Source: Epiperipatus broadwayi | Taxonomy: Eukaryota > Onychophora > Udeonychophora > Euonychophora > Peripatidae | Length of the DNA: 64,000 nucleotides | Assembly: GCA_028023455.1 (NCBI GenBank) | Contig: JAQFVV010000073.1 | Coordinates: 1,349,001 to 1,413,000, forward strand | Direction of reading: 5' to 3' | Shown: in pieces, positions 35,848 to 48,815 of the stretch | Position numbering within the stretch: position 1 is the stretch's first letter | Layout of the letters: each line of letters opens with the position of its first letter | The notes under the pieces: model-generated | Told to the model about the DNA's origin: nothing | The model's input: the letters and a program-made list of their open reading frames with translations, nothing else | Databases searched by the model: none | Translations under genes and position numbers: made by a program

Positions 35848-36574
35848 ATTATCCTATTTTAATAACTGAAATACAGGCTTATTATATACCTGTATCAATA
35901 TATGTAATATATAGGTATATGAGCTCAGACTTTCACCCTTTCTCATATAACTGATACACTTGAACACATATATGTCAAAAAGTAAAATAATTACCAATAT
36001 ACATATTTCATGCTAAACCAGCAATCATCAATTGGTCCAGATTATCATCTCCACACATATATGCAATAAGTGCTCAGATATATATTAGCATAGCCAATCT
36101 TCACACCTTAATGGACAGGCTTCATTCTACACCGCACTCCAACTCTTCAACCATCCATCCAATTGAAAATCTGATGATGGACCACTCAAAGGCCATGCAG
36201 AGGCTGAGATTGACTTTAGGTAAAATGGCTGTGACAAAAATCTTGGCCTCGGTGTGACCTTTGAATGTTCCATCATCAGATTTTCTATTGGGTGGATGGT
36301 TGAAGAGTTGGAGTGTGATATGGAATGAAGCCTGTCCATTAAATTGTGAAAATTGGCTATCTTAATATATATCTGAGCACTTATTGCATATATATGTAGA
36401 GATGATAATCTGGACCAACTGATGAATGCTGGTTTAGCATGAAATATGTATATTTGTGATTATTTATCTTTTCGACATATATGTCTTCACATGTATCAGT
36501 GATATGAAATAGAGTGGTGAATGGTGAGTCGTGTGAAAGTCTGTGCTCATGTACCCTATATATTATCCTATTTT
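35848..36574. mobile_element. Family X copy 2: head-to-head dimer with target-site duplication
   Basis: ATTATCCTATTTT at 35,848-35,860 and again at 36,562-36,574 is a perfect 13-bp duplication. Inside it, 35,861 to about 36,209 is an antisense X unit beginning with TAATAACTGAAATACAGG, and about 36,208 to 36,561 is a sense unit ending at CCCTATAT. Both units contain the hammerhead region. The antisense one (36,000-36,060) reads TTGATGA in place of CTGATGA and should be dead. The two units were inserted as a single event, because one duplication encloses both. Confidence 0.88.
36405..36463 (+). ncRNA. Hammerhead ribozyme, family X copy 2
   Basis: ATAATC (36,405-36,410) and ACCAA (36,414-36,418) form stem I with TTTGT and GATTAT (36,453-36,463) with one mismatch. 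CTGATGA lies at 36,419-36,425. Stem II is ATGCT, loop GGTTT, AGCAT, five pairs including a proper A-U closing pair. GAAA lies at 36,441-36,444, followed by ATATGTAT and expected cleavage after A36,452. Confidence 0.65.
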
Positions 36575-38829
36575 ATAATTATTTCTCTTGAGTTTGGACA
36601 GAAATCTTAACATACATTATATAAAGTAGAGGAGATAATTCTGGATATAAAGTTTTATAAAAGAAGAGTATTAAAAAAAAGTCGAAATTTGTAAGTACAA
36701 CGTATGTCATTAAAAATAATAAAAGTAGTGAGAAGGTTATTTACTTTGAAGAACAAGAGGAAGGGAGTAATAAATCATAATTAAAAAAACATTAACCATG
36801 ATCTATTTATAGAAAAGACAGAAATCAATAACTGAATGTCAACAAGATTTTTTTTTTTTTTCCCAAAAAAAGAACTGAATCATTTATTAGTCAAATCGCC
36901 TTATTTTGGCATTATATCTAGTAGATGAATAATAAATTGATATATTTTACCCCAAATATAATAACAGTATTTAATGGGGAATCACATTGAGTTTTATATT
37001 AAGAGTATTTTTACATAATATTTCTATTAAATAATATTTTATTACTTTTAATTCAAATTTCTTATTTTTACGACTTTTTTTTTTTTTTTTTACCAATTTA
37101 ATTAAAATTTTTCTTTTTTTTTATTCCGTTAAAAAAAAAAATTCTGAACTGTGAAAAGACACATCAATATTGTAATAAAGATTTGAAAATGACTCCATGC
37201 TTGACTGTCCAAATGGAGATAAGAAATATTTTAATATTTGTCTTTTAACAAAGAAAGAGAAAAATCTAACTTTTAAAAGCAAAAAAAAAAAATTAATCAA
37301 TATTTTATTTTATTGAATTCAATTAGAAAGTAAAGGGTTGAAGCAAAAAGAAGGGATTCTGTAACAACTGAAACATACAACGCTTATCTTCATATATCTC
37401 TATATTGTCATTTGCATACTCACTCAAAAATATTTATCTGATAAATCTGGCATTATTGATCAATAGTAAATCAATATTATTGATATTAAAATCAATTCAC
37501 CTCTGAGAGTTTTATCAAATGTTGTGTATATTTGATCTTAAACTTGAAATTGAAAAATCAGAATATATTTTTAGATTTTTATTTCTTACGATTTATTGCC
37601 TATTGCACTTGGGGTTACATGCTTTCCTCCGATATATTTGGAAAGAAATAATACATCAAAGCTGTCAAATATAGATGATTTATGACTTGCTTGGTATTAA
37701 TTGTTTGATGTGTTAATAATAAAAAGTAAAATAACAGTAGTTATAATAATAAGTTATCTGAATAATATTAGTGATTTCATATAATTAGTAGAGACCTCTA
37801 GTGATAAAAGACTTGATCTTTTTAAAAAGACTTTAAAAAGTTTAGATGTTTGTTTTTTCGTGAACGAAGATCAGGTTATGTCATTTAGTCATGTCACTTT
37901 TAACTTTCTTTTTATTCTTTTTTTTTTTTTTTAAATTTCAAACAGCATTTTTAAAAAAAAAAAAAAAAACTGAATAACTCAGATTAAATATATTAAGATT
38001 TTTTGTTTAAATTCGCTGATTTTATCTATAAAGCTAGATTCAATATTCCATATATTAGATTAAATTCATCTTAAATAGTAAAACTTCATTGCAAAAATTA
38101 ATGTGTAAAATTTTTTTAAATAAATATATTTATTTACTCAGAATTTTTCTTAGTCAAAAATAGAAACAGAAATAAATTCTCATTTAAAAATAAATGGATT
38201 TGAACTTTTGAAGGTCATCTGTAATAATGTTATAGCAACAAAACCAAAAATGAAGGTCATTGCTATATTTTTTTACAATTTTCTTTATTTTTCAACTTAT
38301 TAATTATAGGTTGATTTGTTATTATGTAATTTCTCTAAATAGATGAATTAAGCTTCATCACTTCAGAGTAATTAAATATTTAATACTTATAGCTGAAAAA
38401 ATTCAAAAACTATACATATATAAAAGATAAACTATAGAAACTACCTTGAAAAATTAAAAATGTAAACAAAGCATGAAGCCAGTTTAAACGCACTTTCAAT
38501 TTTAGCACAATGTTAAAATAATTACTGAGGCCTCACTTGAAGTGTAAATCAATCAAAGTCTGAATTTTTCAACAAAGACAACACGAAAAATACAATAAAC
38601 TTTAATTTTGTTTATAATTAAGAATAGCATAATAAACACATATATATATACCAGGGTGGTTTTTTTTTTAAAAAAACAAACAAACAGAATTCTAAATTGT
38701 ATTATTGATTTAACACTATTCTGCTTTCATTATCAAATACAACATTTATGTAATAAAAAAAAAGGGAGTAGCCCTCCATAACTTTTTACAAATTTACATG
38801 CAGTCCCCATAAACATCAGTTTAAAAAGA
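36575..38829. other. AT-rich region with long poly-A/T inverted runs
   Basis: No gene is seen. T-runs and A-runs face each other at 37,075-37,140 and at 37,917-37,969, where about 15 T residues then TTTCAAACAGCA then about 17 A residues would form a hairpin. These may be tails of head-to-head retrocopies or chance. Confidence 0.5.
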
Positions 38830-39200
38830 ATAAGTGGACCATTTATACTTAGAATTTATTATATATGCCAACCTTTCCTCACCATACTGAAATCAGGGTT
38901 TTAACCTATTGTGTGCCTGATATATAACATGACAAATGAATTGTACAAACTTATTCATTTTATAGCAGGAATAATTAGACTATTTATTACAGTAAATTCA
39001 AAATTTAATATTTATTTCTAATCACAGGTGATTAAAGATGAGATTCCAGCTCTTTCCTGCTATAGAATTGTCAAGTTGCATATCGGGCACTCAATAGATT
39101 AAAGCCCTGATTTTAGCATAATGAGCAAAGGTTGGGTTATATAACAATAAACTCCAAGCATGAGTGTTTCACTTATGCTTATAAATGGTCTAATTATGCT
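38830..39200. repeat. Foldback, arms of 60-110 bp
   Basis: GCCAACCTTTCCTCACCATAC ... GTGTGCCTGATATAT at 38,876-38,935 is the inverse of 39,077-39,140 (ATATCGGGCACTCAATAG ... AGCAAAGGTTGGGT). Pairing resumes outward (TGGACCATTTATACTTA near 38,835 against AAATGGTCTAATTA near 39,185) with a small insertion. The spacer of about 140 bp contains TTTATTACAGTAAATTCAAA, which recurs at 39,293. The family is unknown. Confidence 0.75.
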
Positions 39201-40809
39201 TTTGTATGTATAAATTCATAAAAAGACCATGAACAGAGGTTTATTCCCTTCTTTATATTATATACATAGTCAAGTGCTTTATAAATAGACTGTTTATTAC
39301 AGTAAATTCAAAATTTATTTAAGGTATTGTAGATACTAATAATCATGGATCTCTCATTCCATTATTCATCTCTCTATATTAATTGTGACAATGAGATTGT
39401 GTATACGTGCAACTACTTTTCCATCTTTAACTATAGATGCAACAATTCAGACCCTGATTTCTTTTCATATTTTTAGTTTAAGCCTTCAAAAATCAAGGAA
39501 ATGATGACAGATACAGGTTTAGCAGGGTGGATAGTTCATAGTTGTGATCTTTTCTAGAGATAATAAATACAGTAACTAATAACTCAGATTGGAATTGGAT
39601 TTGGAACAGAAATGCCAACTTATCAAAGGTTGTACATTTAGGAAGCCTGTTTAGAGTTCCAAAATAGTGATAAAAACAGTTTGAATAAGGTGCCACTTTT
39701 TGAAAACTATTCATTAAAATGATAAGAAGAAGAATATTAGAGATAGAAGTAAAACAGGAGTAGTGATTGCATTACAGATATAATAAATATAGTTTTTTTC
39801 TAACTATAAACACATGAAATGTGTGAACTTTTATGTAGATGCTCTTAGTGACATTCATCTTTTCAAAGTAAGGAATTGTAATATAATAAATAGATGGCTA
39901 TAATTTTTTGCAAGAATAGATCAGCCAGTGAAAAAAGACTGCTGGTGTTTGAATTGTTATCTGGAATTTCTCAATGTATCAATGAAAAAACTAATGGTTT
40001 AATACTTGGCTTGCATAATGTAACCAGATTTTATTTGTGCATATGTTCTAATGTTAAATTCATAGAATTCAGAGGATGAAAACTTTTATATTTTTTGCTG
40101 AATAGCATTATTACTTGAATGCTATTTAAAATAAATTTTTGTTATTTAGAGATATTAATTTGTGTGTTGGTACAAACAGTAGACTTTGACAAAAAAAATG
40201 GAAATAATGGTATTGATGTCACAAATTGAAATGGTTTGTTGTTATTGAATTTTTGCACAAACATAGATTAATTATTACAAACATATTATCCATGTGGAAA
40301 AAGCTATGAAAGAATATGGGTGTATCCCTGCTCAAAACAATGGTGATTAGTAATTTACTTTATAAAAAGGAATTAAAATTTAAGAACAACTCTTATTACA
40401 TAAACATTTACAAATGTAAAATATTAGATAGATCTTAAACAAATTAAAATTACCATTGCATTAAAAAAGACTATTCCACTCATATTTAAAAGAATGTTAA
40501 TTCTGCCAAATTTTAAGCATTAAATATTTAAAATTGATAATTTGCCCTTTACGAATCATGCTGGCATTGAGTCATGCATGGAGTGCATTAAATGTGTATA
40601 TTGTGTGTACAAATAAATCTATTCTTGGGTTATTAAAAAAGTAATCATGAATGGTTCCCTGACAGGAATATTATTATAATTGATTTTATTAAAAATAAAC
40701 ATGGGGTATTTATTGGGTAAAATTATATATCATATGTGGAGCTTCAATAACAAAAAGTAGAGATGCAAAAGCAAAAATTCAATGATTGACAAAAAGATTT
40801 TAAAATGAT
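39201..40809. other. AT-rich region without recognisable genes
   Basis: The frames at 39,493-39,714 (minus) and 39,894-40,079 (plus) have no domain that I recognise. No repeat structure is visible apart from the TTTATTACAGTAAATTC recurrence near 39,293. Confidence 0.5.
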
Positions 40810-41460
40810 TAGTGAATTAAAACTGCAGAGGAGATACAGACTCTCATTGTTATGTTAGATCTTTCTTTTGATGCATTAACAAAACCATTATAATCTTATT
40901 AAATTCAATGGCAATCTCTTATGTAATGATCTTTCAAACAGATGAAATCAGTAGTTTAATTCTCTTTTGAATCATAATACAAGAATTGTGATGACAACAT
41001 TTAATGATATATCAATGTGTATTTACTCATTTAAATTAGAACAAAGATATCGATATTAGTGGTGTAAAAATAGTTTTTATAATTTTAAAATAGAAAATCT
41101 TCTGGCTCAATGAAATTCCTGGAGAAATTTTAAAATATGGTGAAGATGTGTTAGCTTTAAACATTTTGAATTCTTTTAGGAGTATATGAATTCACAATCT
41201 TATGCAACCTGATCTTACGAATATTTCTCTTGTGCCAATTTTTAAAGATTGCAATAATTATCATGGAATATTATTATTATTCACTACAGCATAAGTACAC
41301 AAAAAATTTTGTTGAATAAGTTTTTTCTAATCATATGTAAATGATTACCAGAGACTCAGTGTGGTTTTAGAGAATTAAGAAAAATGATGAAATAATGATT
41401 TATATATCTCTTTTATTAATTTGGTCAAATCAGTTACCATAATTAATCAAACATGTTGTA
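40810..41460 (+). pseudogene. Fragment of the 22-kb LINE lineage
   Basis: The plus strand gives LNEIPGEILKYGEDVLALNILNSF near 41,108-41,180, then NISLVPIFKDCNNYHGI near 41,220-41,270 and NDYQRLSVVLEN near 41,340-41,380. This is the order of the N-terminal part of a non-LTR reverse transcriptase (dEIPgEilKyG, 'vpifK...NyRGI', 'Q.GFR'). The start, with CAATGGCAATCTCTTATGTAATG, matches the start of the copy near 22,220. It ends where a family Y element begins. Stops and frameshifts are frequent. Confidence 0.7.
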
Positions 41461-41472
41461 ATATATAAAATT

Positions 41473-41725
41473 AAACTGGCAAAACTCTCCACACAGTAGT
41501 GCCACTCAGTGCAAGCCAGAGTAATCAATGAATTCCAGAAAACTTGTGCATAAAATCCCTTTCTAGTGCCTACTCATCCAATATTCCCAGGCTAGTTTCT
41601 GTCTTGATTACGCTGGCTTGCCCTGAGTGGCACTATTGTGTGGAGAGTTTTGCCTGTTTTAATAACAGTTATGAGCAAGCATAAGAAATGGTGATCATGT
41701 GATGTTTAGTGGTTTAATATCTAAA
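41473..41725. mobile_element. Family Y foldback, 41.5-kb copy
   Basis: Arms at about 41,473-41,565 and 41,610-41,664 (AAAACTCTCCACACAGTAGTG and the inverse ...GGAGAGTTTTGCC) flank a loop that contains the inverted 3' half of the possible Y ribozyme (CTACTCATCCAATATTCCC, GGCTAGTTTCTG). The right side carries the usual Y tail with GTGATCATGTGATGTTTAGTGG up to about 41,725. Confidence 0.85.
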
Positions 41726-43555
41726 ATTGGTTGTTCACCAAAGCTTAAATATGCATTAGTATTACTACAGGTAAATAATCAGAGGCAATTTGAAATGAAA
41801 ACAAGAAGCGTGTTTAATTTTTTAACTTAAAACCTAATTAGTTTATCCTTTAGTTATTTGATAATATGAATGTCCTTTAGGTATATAGAAGGTAATGTTA
41901 TATATGTCAATGCATCTACAATTTTGAGCTAATAAATATTGAAAAAAGGAATACTAATATTAAATTTATGAGCTTCTCTTAATTCAGTAGTTTTATAAAA
42001 TCAGTTAAAACAAAAAATTTCATTACTTTTTGTTCTGCCAATCTTTTTTTTTTTTTAAAAAATAATAACAGAAAGGTCAATTGAAAATGATTCCTATCTA
42101 AAGAGATAAAGAATGAAGAGTTGTAATTAATAGATATATCATGATTTTTCTGAAAAAAACGAAAGATCATTACATTTTAATTTTTTAGTAAAAAAAAGTG
42201 TGTCAAAAAACATATAGAAATGAAAACAGTAATTTTGATAACTTTTTACCTTAAAACTTTTATTTTTGAAGCCTAACTTTGTTATAGCGTTTTACTAACA
42301 GTACTAGTAAACTTTTTCTAAATTTTCTTAGTTATATATAATAAATTTTGCATATATATTTTAATATGCTTTCTGAAGTGTGAAATCTTTTTGTTCACAA
42401 TGTTTTCATTTAGCTTAATTCTAGCTGTTTTTCTTAACCTTGTATACTATTTTATAGCTGCTCTTATTAAGTGATCTGATTTACACATTCCAATCATTCA
42501 AGAATTGGATGTTGTTTGATCTTCTATTTGTTACATTATTATTGTCTCCTTTATCTTTCTCTTTCTATTGTCCTACTCCATGCATACTAGTTTGACATTA
42601 TTGTTTGTGTTCTTTTTTTATCATCTAAAAACACTGACATATATGCATTCTTGTTGTTTTATATAGTTACCTATGCTGTGTTATTCATATGGTGATGTTT
42701 GTTTGGAGTTCTCTATGAATCCCAGGCAATGTGCTATAATTTTTGTACTATCTGTGGGAATTCTTCTTTTTATATTTTACCTTTGGAATTGCTGATAAGT
42801 CTGTTTAGGCTGAATTATAATAAGTAAAAGTCAATTTATTTATTATAAAATAATATTCTATTTTAAAGATTAAAAGTTCTAATTATAATTTAGGAATAAT
42901 GAATGTTATTACACTATTAGTTTAAATTAGTTAAAAAGATAACATTTTAAATTTTAATTTAAAATTGTTTAAGCTTATTAGTTTTAAAATATTATTTTTA
43001 TTACTATTATTACTATTGTAGACAGTAAATCAATAATTGTAAAAACTGTTAGTGAATTTTGACTTATTGACCAATAAGATGTAATTAATTGGGGTTGTTA
43101 CATCATGCTGTCTAGTTGAGCAGACAAAAAGGGAAGAAAAAGAATAAAAAGAAAAGGTAGAAATGAGAAAGGAAACCATTATTTCTTTTTAAAAAGTTTG
43201 TAAAAAATTAACAGTTAAATAAGTAACTTAATCCAACTGGAAAAGGAACATAATATTTTAAATAGTAATTTTAAAATCTATGAGTAAGTTCAACTAAATG
43301 TCTTCATCTATGAAACTATTATTGTTTGCAACTTCAATTCATAATTTTAAAAATGCTATTGAAGAAAAAAGTGAAAGAATATATTATTATTATTGATGGA
43401 AAAACCATGAAGAATGATGATACTCAACTTCAATTAATTAAAAGGTGTAAATACAGTCACGTAAGGAAATACTTTCTATTTATCTCTGCTTTGTTAACCA
43501 ATTTAATTAATAACTTAATTATGAAGAAAAATAAAACAAAAATACAAAGTGTTAA
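41726..43555. other. Region without recognisable genes
   Basis: 42,400-42,790 is CT-rich on the plus strand and looks like a reversed coding remnant, but I cannot match it. The 116-residue plus frame at 43,326-43,676 is low complexity in its first part and overlaps a SINE in its last part, so it is rejected as a gene. Confidence 0.45.
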
Positions 43556-43673
43556 CTTTTTTTCCATATGTCATAGCATCAGCCAGGAGGCGAATCCACA
43601 ACAACCGTCTGCAACCAACTGCTTGCTTGCAAGGCGCTGCACTGACCTCTCAGCTAACAATGCTTCACTTTTA
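43556..43673 (-). mobile_element. tRNA-derived SINE, copy 2 (diverged)
   Basis: On the minus strand it reads GCATTGTTAGCTGAGAGGTC, a B-box-like GTGGATTCGCCTCC, the acceptor end CTGGCTGATGC, then TATGACATATGG and a poly-A run. The GCATTGT/CTGATGC acceptor ends can still pair. The anticodon arm carries an insertion compared with the copies at 34.4 and 55.5 kb. Confidence 0.75.
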
Positions 43674-43820
43674 TAAACTAATTAAAGTAATTCACAGAAC
43701 TTTAAAATAGCTTATAATGGATAGTAGAAGTTAAAAGAAACTAGTTATTTTTTTTTAATTAAAGTAACTTGTCTTGTTCAAATTAACCTTGTGAAGTTAA
43801 TATTTAAGGAATAGGCATTC

Positions 43821-43825
<5 letters not shown>

Positions 43826-43872
<47 letters not shown>
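43826..43872. repeat. (TA)n microsatellite
   Basis: A pure TA dinucleotide array of about 47 bases. Confidence 0.97.
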
Positions 43873-43873
<1 letters not shown>

Positions 43874-46211
43874 CTAAACAAATATGATAGTGAATGCTTA
43901 TTATAGATTAACTTAAATGAAAACTTATATTAAGGAAGAATATTTTAATTAGCCAATACAATTTTCCTAATGTATAAAAATATCAAAAGGATAAGAATTC
44001 AGTAAGAAAAACTATTAATTTCAATTATGCCAAATGTTGATAAAGGAGTATTATGTATAAAGCACAAGTCATAACAACACTTACATAAATAACAATGCAG
44101 TATATACATCTAATTTATATTCCTCATCAAACTAAATGCTATTAATCAATTTTCATTAATATATACAAATTTTGTGTAATATTGAACTGAACAAATAAAA
44201 ATCATATGAATAGATCATTATTTCAGAGTTAATGAATATCATAATACTATAAATTGAAATCAATGTCAAGTAATTATTTTTTATATGTTATGTTGTTAAC
44301 ATTTTCTGTGATGCAAAGGCCAGAATTTGACTATGAAAACTTTGATGAAGTGATTATACTAGATTATAATTAGCTTCATCATTAGAAATCTTGAACCCAA
44401 CACTTGCAAATGAAAAGTGCAGTCTTCATTGCAAGTCATTTTTTGTAAGAATTCTAAATAAAAGCACTTGAATTTCACATTGTTTTTAATCTCATTTGTT
44501 CATATTCTATAAAGTTGTTATTTTTGCCTAAGTCTAGTGTAATAACAAGCTTTAGAATTTTTAGTTTTTATCTTATTTACTGTTCAAAGTGGCTAAACAT
44601 TTATAACTGCATTTTTCTTTAACTTTTTCCAATAAAATTCTTTATACTTTTTATAGTAGATTTTTCAAATACTTACATAAATAACAACCAAGTAAAACTA
44701 TGCTAGAATGTCTAATAACTCTATTGCTTAAGGACTAGATTGAAAACATTTTTACTTTATTTTCTATTATTTATATTATTATTTTAATCAATATTTTACT
44801 GAATGATCAAAATGAAACATCTGTTAACACAAACTAATGTGTAATTAATTAGTGAGAATTACATAAACATTTTTTTTTACTTGTTACTGATAAATTAAAT
44901 AAAATTTAATTAAAAATATTTAATTAAAGAAGTATCAACAATTTTGAAAATCTCTTGAAGGTGCAGATAAATTATCAACCATAAAAAACAATTCACTATT
45001 TCACTTTTACTTTTATAAAAATAATCATAATAAAAATTAGTTGTATGCTTTATTTCTATTTATTTATGAGTGCAATAGTTTTCATCTATATGCGTCTGAA
45101 TTCATGAGCTAAAGGTTATTGAATTGAAGCTCAATATGACATTTCTGGTGCTTAAGCATTATACAAATATTATGTTATACCCAAATAAATTTATAGATAA
45201 AACAGTCTTCTGGACAAAGATCTTTCTGGCTTCTTTCACAAAAGAGAAGGTAACACTTATCCAGCTGATCAACTCCCTGAGATTTTGTTTTGATTTATTT
45301 TCTCGGTAATAATAAAAAAGTAATTAATCAAAACGTTTCTGATCAATAATTAAGTGATCACCTAAAAAACAATCCTTAAAGAAATAGTAACTGCTAATAA
45401 TTTTAAAAAGGTAAGAATATAACTGATACTTTATATTCATGGTCAAATTTCTATGAGCTTCAGACCGCAAATTGTAAGTTTATATTTCCAAACCATTGCA
45501 GCCATAAAGTCACTTTTAGCATTTTTATAAAAATATAGAAACATCGTGTCATACTGAAAATTTATTACAGCAAAATTTTAGATTTAAGTTTTTCTTTGAT
45601 CGAAGACGAAAAATGATTATGGAAAAGAATGATCTAAAATAGAAAGCAACTTTTAAGATATAAAAATTGATCTTGAACATTATTTTGTAATATTATTTTC
45701 TAATAAGTTATTTTCCGCATTCTTTTAACCCTTACATGATCATACACTCAACTAAAAATACATAAACTTAGTGATATATTGGAAAGATGCAATTTAGAAA
45801 GTAAAAAAAAGATTAGAACATGACGTCATTCTGTCTTGGTAGTACGAAAATGACTGGCCTGATCGAAAGTAGTTCTAAGCTGTAATCTTTCCCATATAGT
45901 GGATCTTCTCTATTTATTGAGTTAATTACATTCAATGAATTTTATCAAAACGTAAACTAAGAAGATGCCAAGAATGATTAAACAACAAAATTAACAACTA
46001 AAGAAAACATTATAATTTGTAATGCTTTGTGTTAAATCATTTTGTTAATAGTGACTTTATAAAGACTTGCTTATGTTATAGTATTAACTTGATAAGATGA
46101 GAAAAATACAGTTGTTCCGTCTCTGTAGTTTAATGCTTATATATATTATTTTAGAAATAACAACATGATCATTTAGATAATAATGCAAAACTGCAAAATG
46201 CATTTATGCTG

Positions 46212-46214
<3 letters not shown>
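43873..46214. other. AT-rich region without recognisable genes
   Basis: The 61-residue frame at 45,124-45,309 has no family signature. Nothing else stands out. Confidence 0.5.

Positions 46215-46276
<62 letters not shown>
46215..46276. repeat. (AAT)n microsatellite
   Basis: About twenty AAT repeats followed by a short TA run. Confidence 0.97.
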
Positions 46277-46277
<1 letters not shown>

Positions 46278-47514
46278 TATATATAATACATTTTAAATTC
46301 CACTATGCATATAATTAATTATAACTGCAAGAAGACACAGACTTCCTTTATTACACATATTGTCAGAAATAGATTGTTATTTTTCAGTTGATGATCTTTT
46401 GACATTATCAATTATAGTTTTGGAAATAAAGTGAAAGAGCATTCAACTAAATATTAAAAATCTGTGAAAATAAACAGCAATTATTAATAATATATTAGTA
46501 AAAGAAATCTTGTTTTTTGCACTTAAAATTAATTATCTCTGATGTCACTAATTCTTTTGGTTTATATTGTAAATAATTTATGCTTTATACAGTATTACGG
46601 ATAATAGTACACTTTATGTCAGTATTATTTACACCTGTTTTTTTCTTAAATTTAATTATATATTTTAATTATATATAAATGGACCTTAAAAGTATATAAA
46701 AAAATCTGTAGAGATATCAACAACTACTCAATATGCATGAAATATTTATTACTCTAATGACAATTTTTTATGTGCATGACAATTAAAAAAAAATTTAAAG
46801 AATAATTTAAAAGAATAATTTAAAGTGAGATCATTAGACTTATATATATATATATGTTGTTTTTAAATAAAAAATACTTTTGAAAATATATTTTTAAATA
46901 CTAGAACTGAGATGGAAGCAATGCAGTTTCAAATTGCCTTTCTATTATGAATCACATTATAAGTGTGTGCGTGTGTGCAATATTAAAAGTAAACCACACA
47001 ATATATAATATTTTAAGAGCAATGAAATTTCCAAATCAGATTTATATTAAGTTTAATAAAATGTCTCACAATATCATCAAGGAACTATAACGCAAAAAAA
47101 AAAAAAAAAAAAGATGAAATTTTAAAATTTGTTACAACTACATGAGGACATTATGAGACATCTAATTCAATTTTAAATAGATGATATTTGAAAATTTTAT
47201 CACTCTTAAAATATAATATATTAATAGATATTGTTTAATACTAATATTATACATTTATAATAAATTTTCCCCATTTATAAGAATATTAATAAAATTCTTT
47301 GAGAACCTGCCTTGTAAAGGAATTTCGAACCAATTTAAATAAGGAATTAAAGTTCTTCATAAAATTACATAATGGATTTTGCAATCATTATTGATTAAAT
47401 CTGCTTAACCACATATATATTTTGGACTGCAGTTCAAAATGAAATTATTTTCTTTGAACTACAGTTACATAATGATATTATGATATGATTAATTAATTTT
47501 AATATAGTCAGTCA
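46277..47514. other. AT-rich region without recognisable genes
   Basis: It contains a poly-A run at 47,095-47,112 and a TA run near 46,844. No gene is supported. Confidence 0.5.
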
Positions 47515-47568
47515 GCAATTGAAGATATATATATATATATATATATATATATCTTCAATTGCATATAA

Positions 47569-47612
<44 letters not shown>
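47515..47612. repeat. Perfect TA palindrome plus (TA)n array
   Basis: GCAATTGAAGATAT at 47,515 and ATATCTTCAATTGC ending at 47,562 make a perfect 48-base palindrome built on a TA core. A second TA array covers about 47,574-47,612. Confidence 0.95.
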
Positions 47613-47618
<6 letters not shown>

Positions 47619-47734
47619 AGACAACAAATTGTGATAAATAATATGTATAATATGTTCATGTTCCACATTGTTTCACCAAAATGTAAAGAAAATCAAGATT
47701 CTTCAAATATATTGGCTTATATATATATATATAT

Positions 47735-47880
47735 ATTGCAGATTCATCTGTGTTAAAAATTTAAACATTTATCACCCAATGGATGACTTGTGTGATCAAG
47801 TCAAAATGTTGTTATATCAGTATTTAAATTTTTTTAATGTGGATGAACCCACAAAATATGTTTTTTATATATGCAACCTG
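47735..47880 (+). repeat. Family Z repeat, decayed hammerhead-like core
   Basis: The left part GCAGATTCATCTGTGTTAAA is the inverse of the right part TTTAATGTGGATGAACCC. Between them lie ACCCAATGGATGA, the hairpin CTTG-TGTGAT-CAAGTC and AAAATGTTG. The layout equals the 24.1-kb palindrome, but the catalytic GAAA is AAAA and the CTGATGA is altered. The same family occurs at 13,137 and 56,424. Confidence 0.7.
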
Positions 47881-47890
47881 TAAAAATCTT

Positions 47891-47970
47891 CATATCAACA
47901 TATATATATATATAAGCCATGTATTATTCTTATATCAATATATATATATATATAAGCCATGTATTGATTC
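47891..47970. repeat. Tandem duplication of 40 bp
   Basis: CATATCAACA-(TA)n-TATAAGCCATGTATT is followed 40 bases later by TATATCAATA-(TA)n-TATAAGCCATGTATT. Confidence 0.85.
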
Positions 47971-48620
47971 ATCAAAAGAGAATAAAACTTTACTGAGCAC
48001 TAATATCAAATCTTACTTGGAAAGCCGAAATATATCATAATTTTACGAAAAAGTGGTGTGAATATTTACTATCATATTCTCTAAATATATTCAATCCTTT
48101 TTGCAAATATAAAATAAATCCCATTTTTTAGACATTACCTCCAACACAAATATATGACATTATGAGTGGATTATTTATTTTACATGGATTGATATTAAAT
48201 CATAGCCTATTTGTGTATTCACTAGCAAGACTGCTAACATCATAATTAGAGCTTTATATTAATATTCTTATTCTATTTACTATGTAATTTTAACATCAAT
48301 GATAAGCATGACTCTGATTTTTAAACACTCACACATAGTCAATTTGTTGCTCATATATGTGAATAAATAAAGATAGGTCAGAAGAATTAATGAATTCATG
48401 TTTTTAAATATATCTGTAGACACACTAAGATCTCTTATTATTACCTACTTTTTAGTATCTTTTCAACTGATGATTTTTTTTCAAAAACTTTTTGTAGATG
48501 ATAGCTATATTTTGGACGTCTATTTCTGCTCCACATTTTCCTACTAGTTATAAATATTCAGGCTTTTTTCTGTTATGTCAATTACCTAAACTTTGGTTTA
48601 ATGTCACTTTATTGCAAATG
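47971..48620. other. AT-rich gap, no gene seen
   Basis: No supported feature up to the inverted LINE segment. Confidence 0.5.
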
Positions 48621-48800
48621 CTCTTCATTTAAAATTCTGGGCAATTCAGAAGATATGCTAGATATAAAAAGAACTTGTTCTTTATTACTAACAATTATTG
48701 ATAAAAGTCTTCTACCCATTTCATGATGTAACCTCTTTTTTTAGTAATAATACCAGCTTTTTTCTTATTGCAGATATAAATTTCCTACCAATACCAAAAT
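48621..48800 (-). pseudogene. Inverted 5' segment of the RTE LINE
   Basis: The minus strand reads ISAIRKKAGIITKKRGYIMK, then WVEDFYQ, then ISSELPRILNEE ending at 48,621. In RTE-type LINEs this is the linker between endonuclease and reverse transcriptase ('...G.iit....i..rW.eyf..LL'). The last residues LNEE also start the sense segment at 48,816, so the two pieces meet at the same point of the parent element in opposite orientation. This is the layout expected from twin priming. Confidence 0.7.
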
Positions 48801-48815
48801 GCTGTTTTACACTCT

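Noticed and set aside
43326-43676. 116-residue plus-strand frame as a gene
   Set aside because: The first half is Lys/Ile/Leu-rich AT-biased sequence and the last 40 residues are read through an antisense SINE.
48461-48500. CTGATGA near 48,469 as another hammerhead
   Set aside because: It is followed by a poly-T run with no stem II and no GAAA at the right distance.
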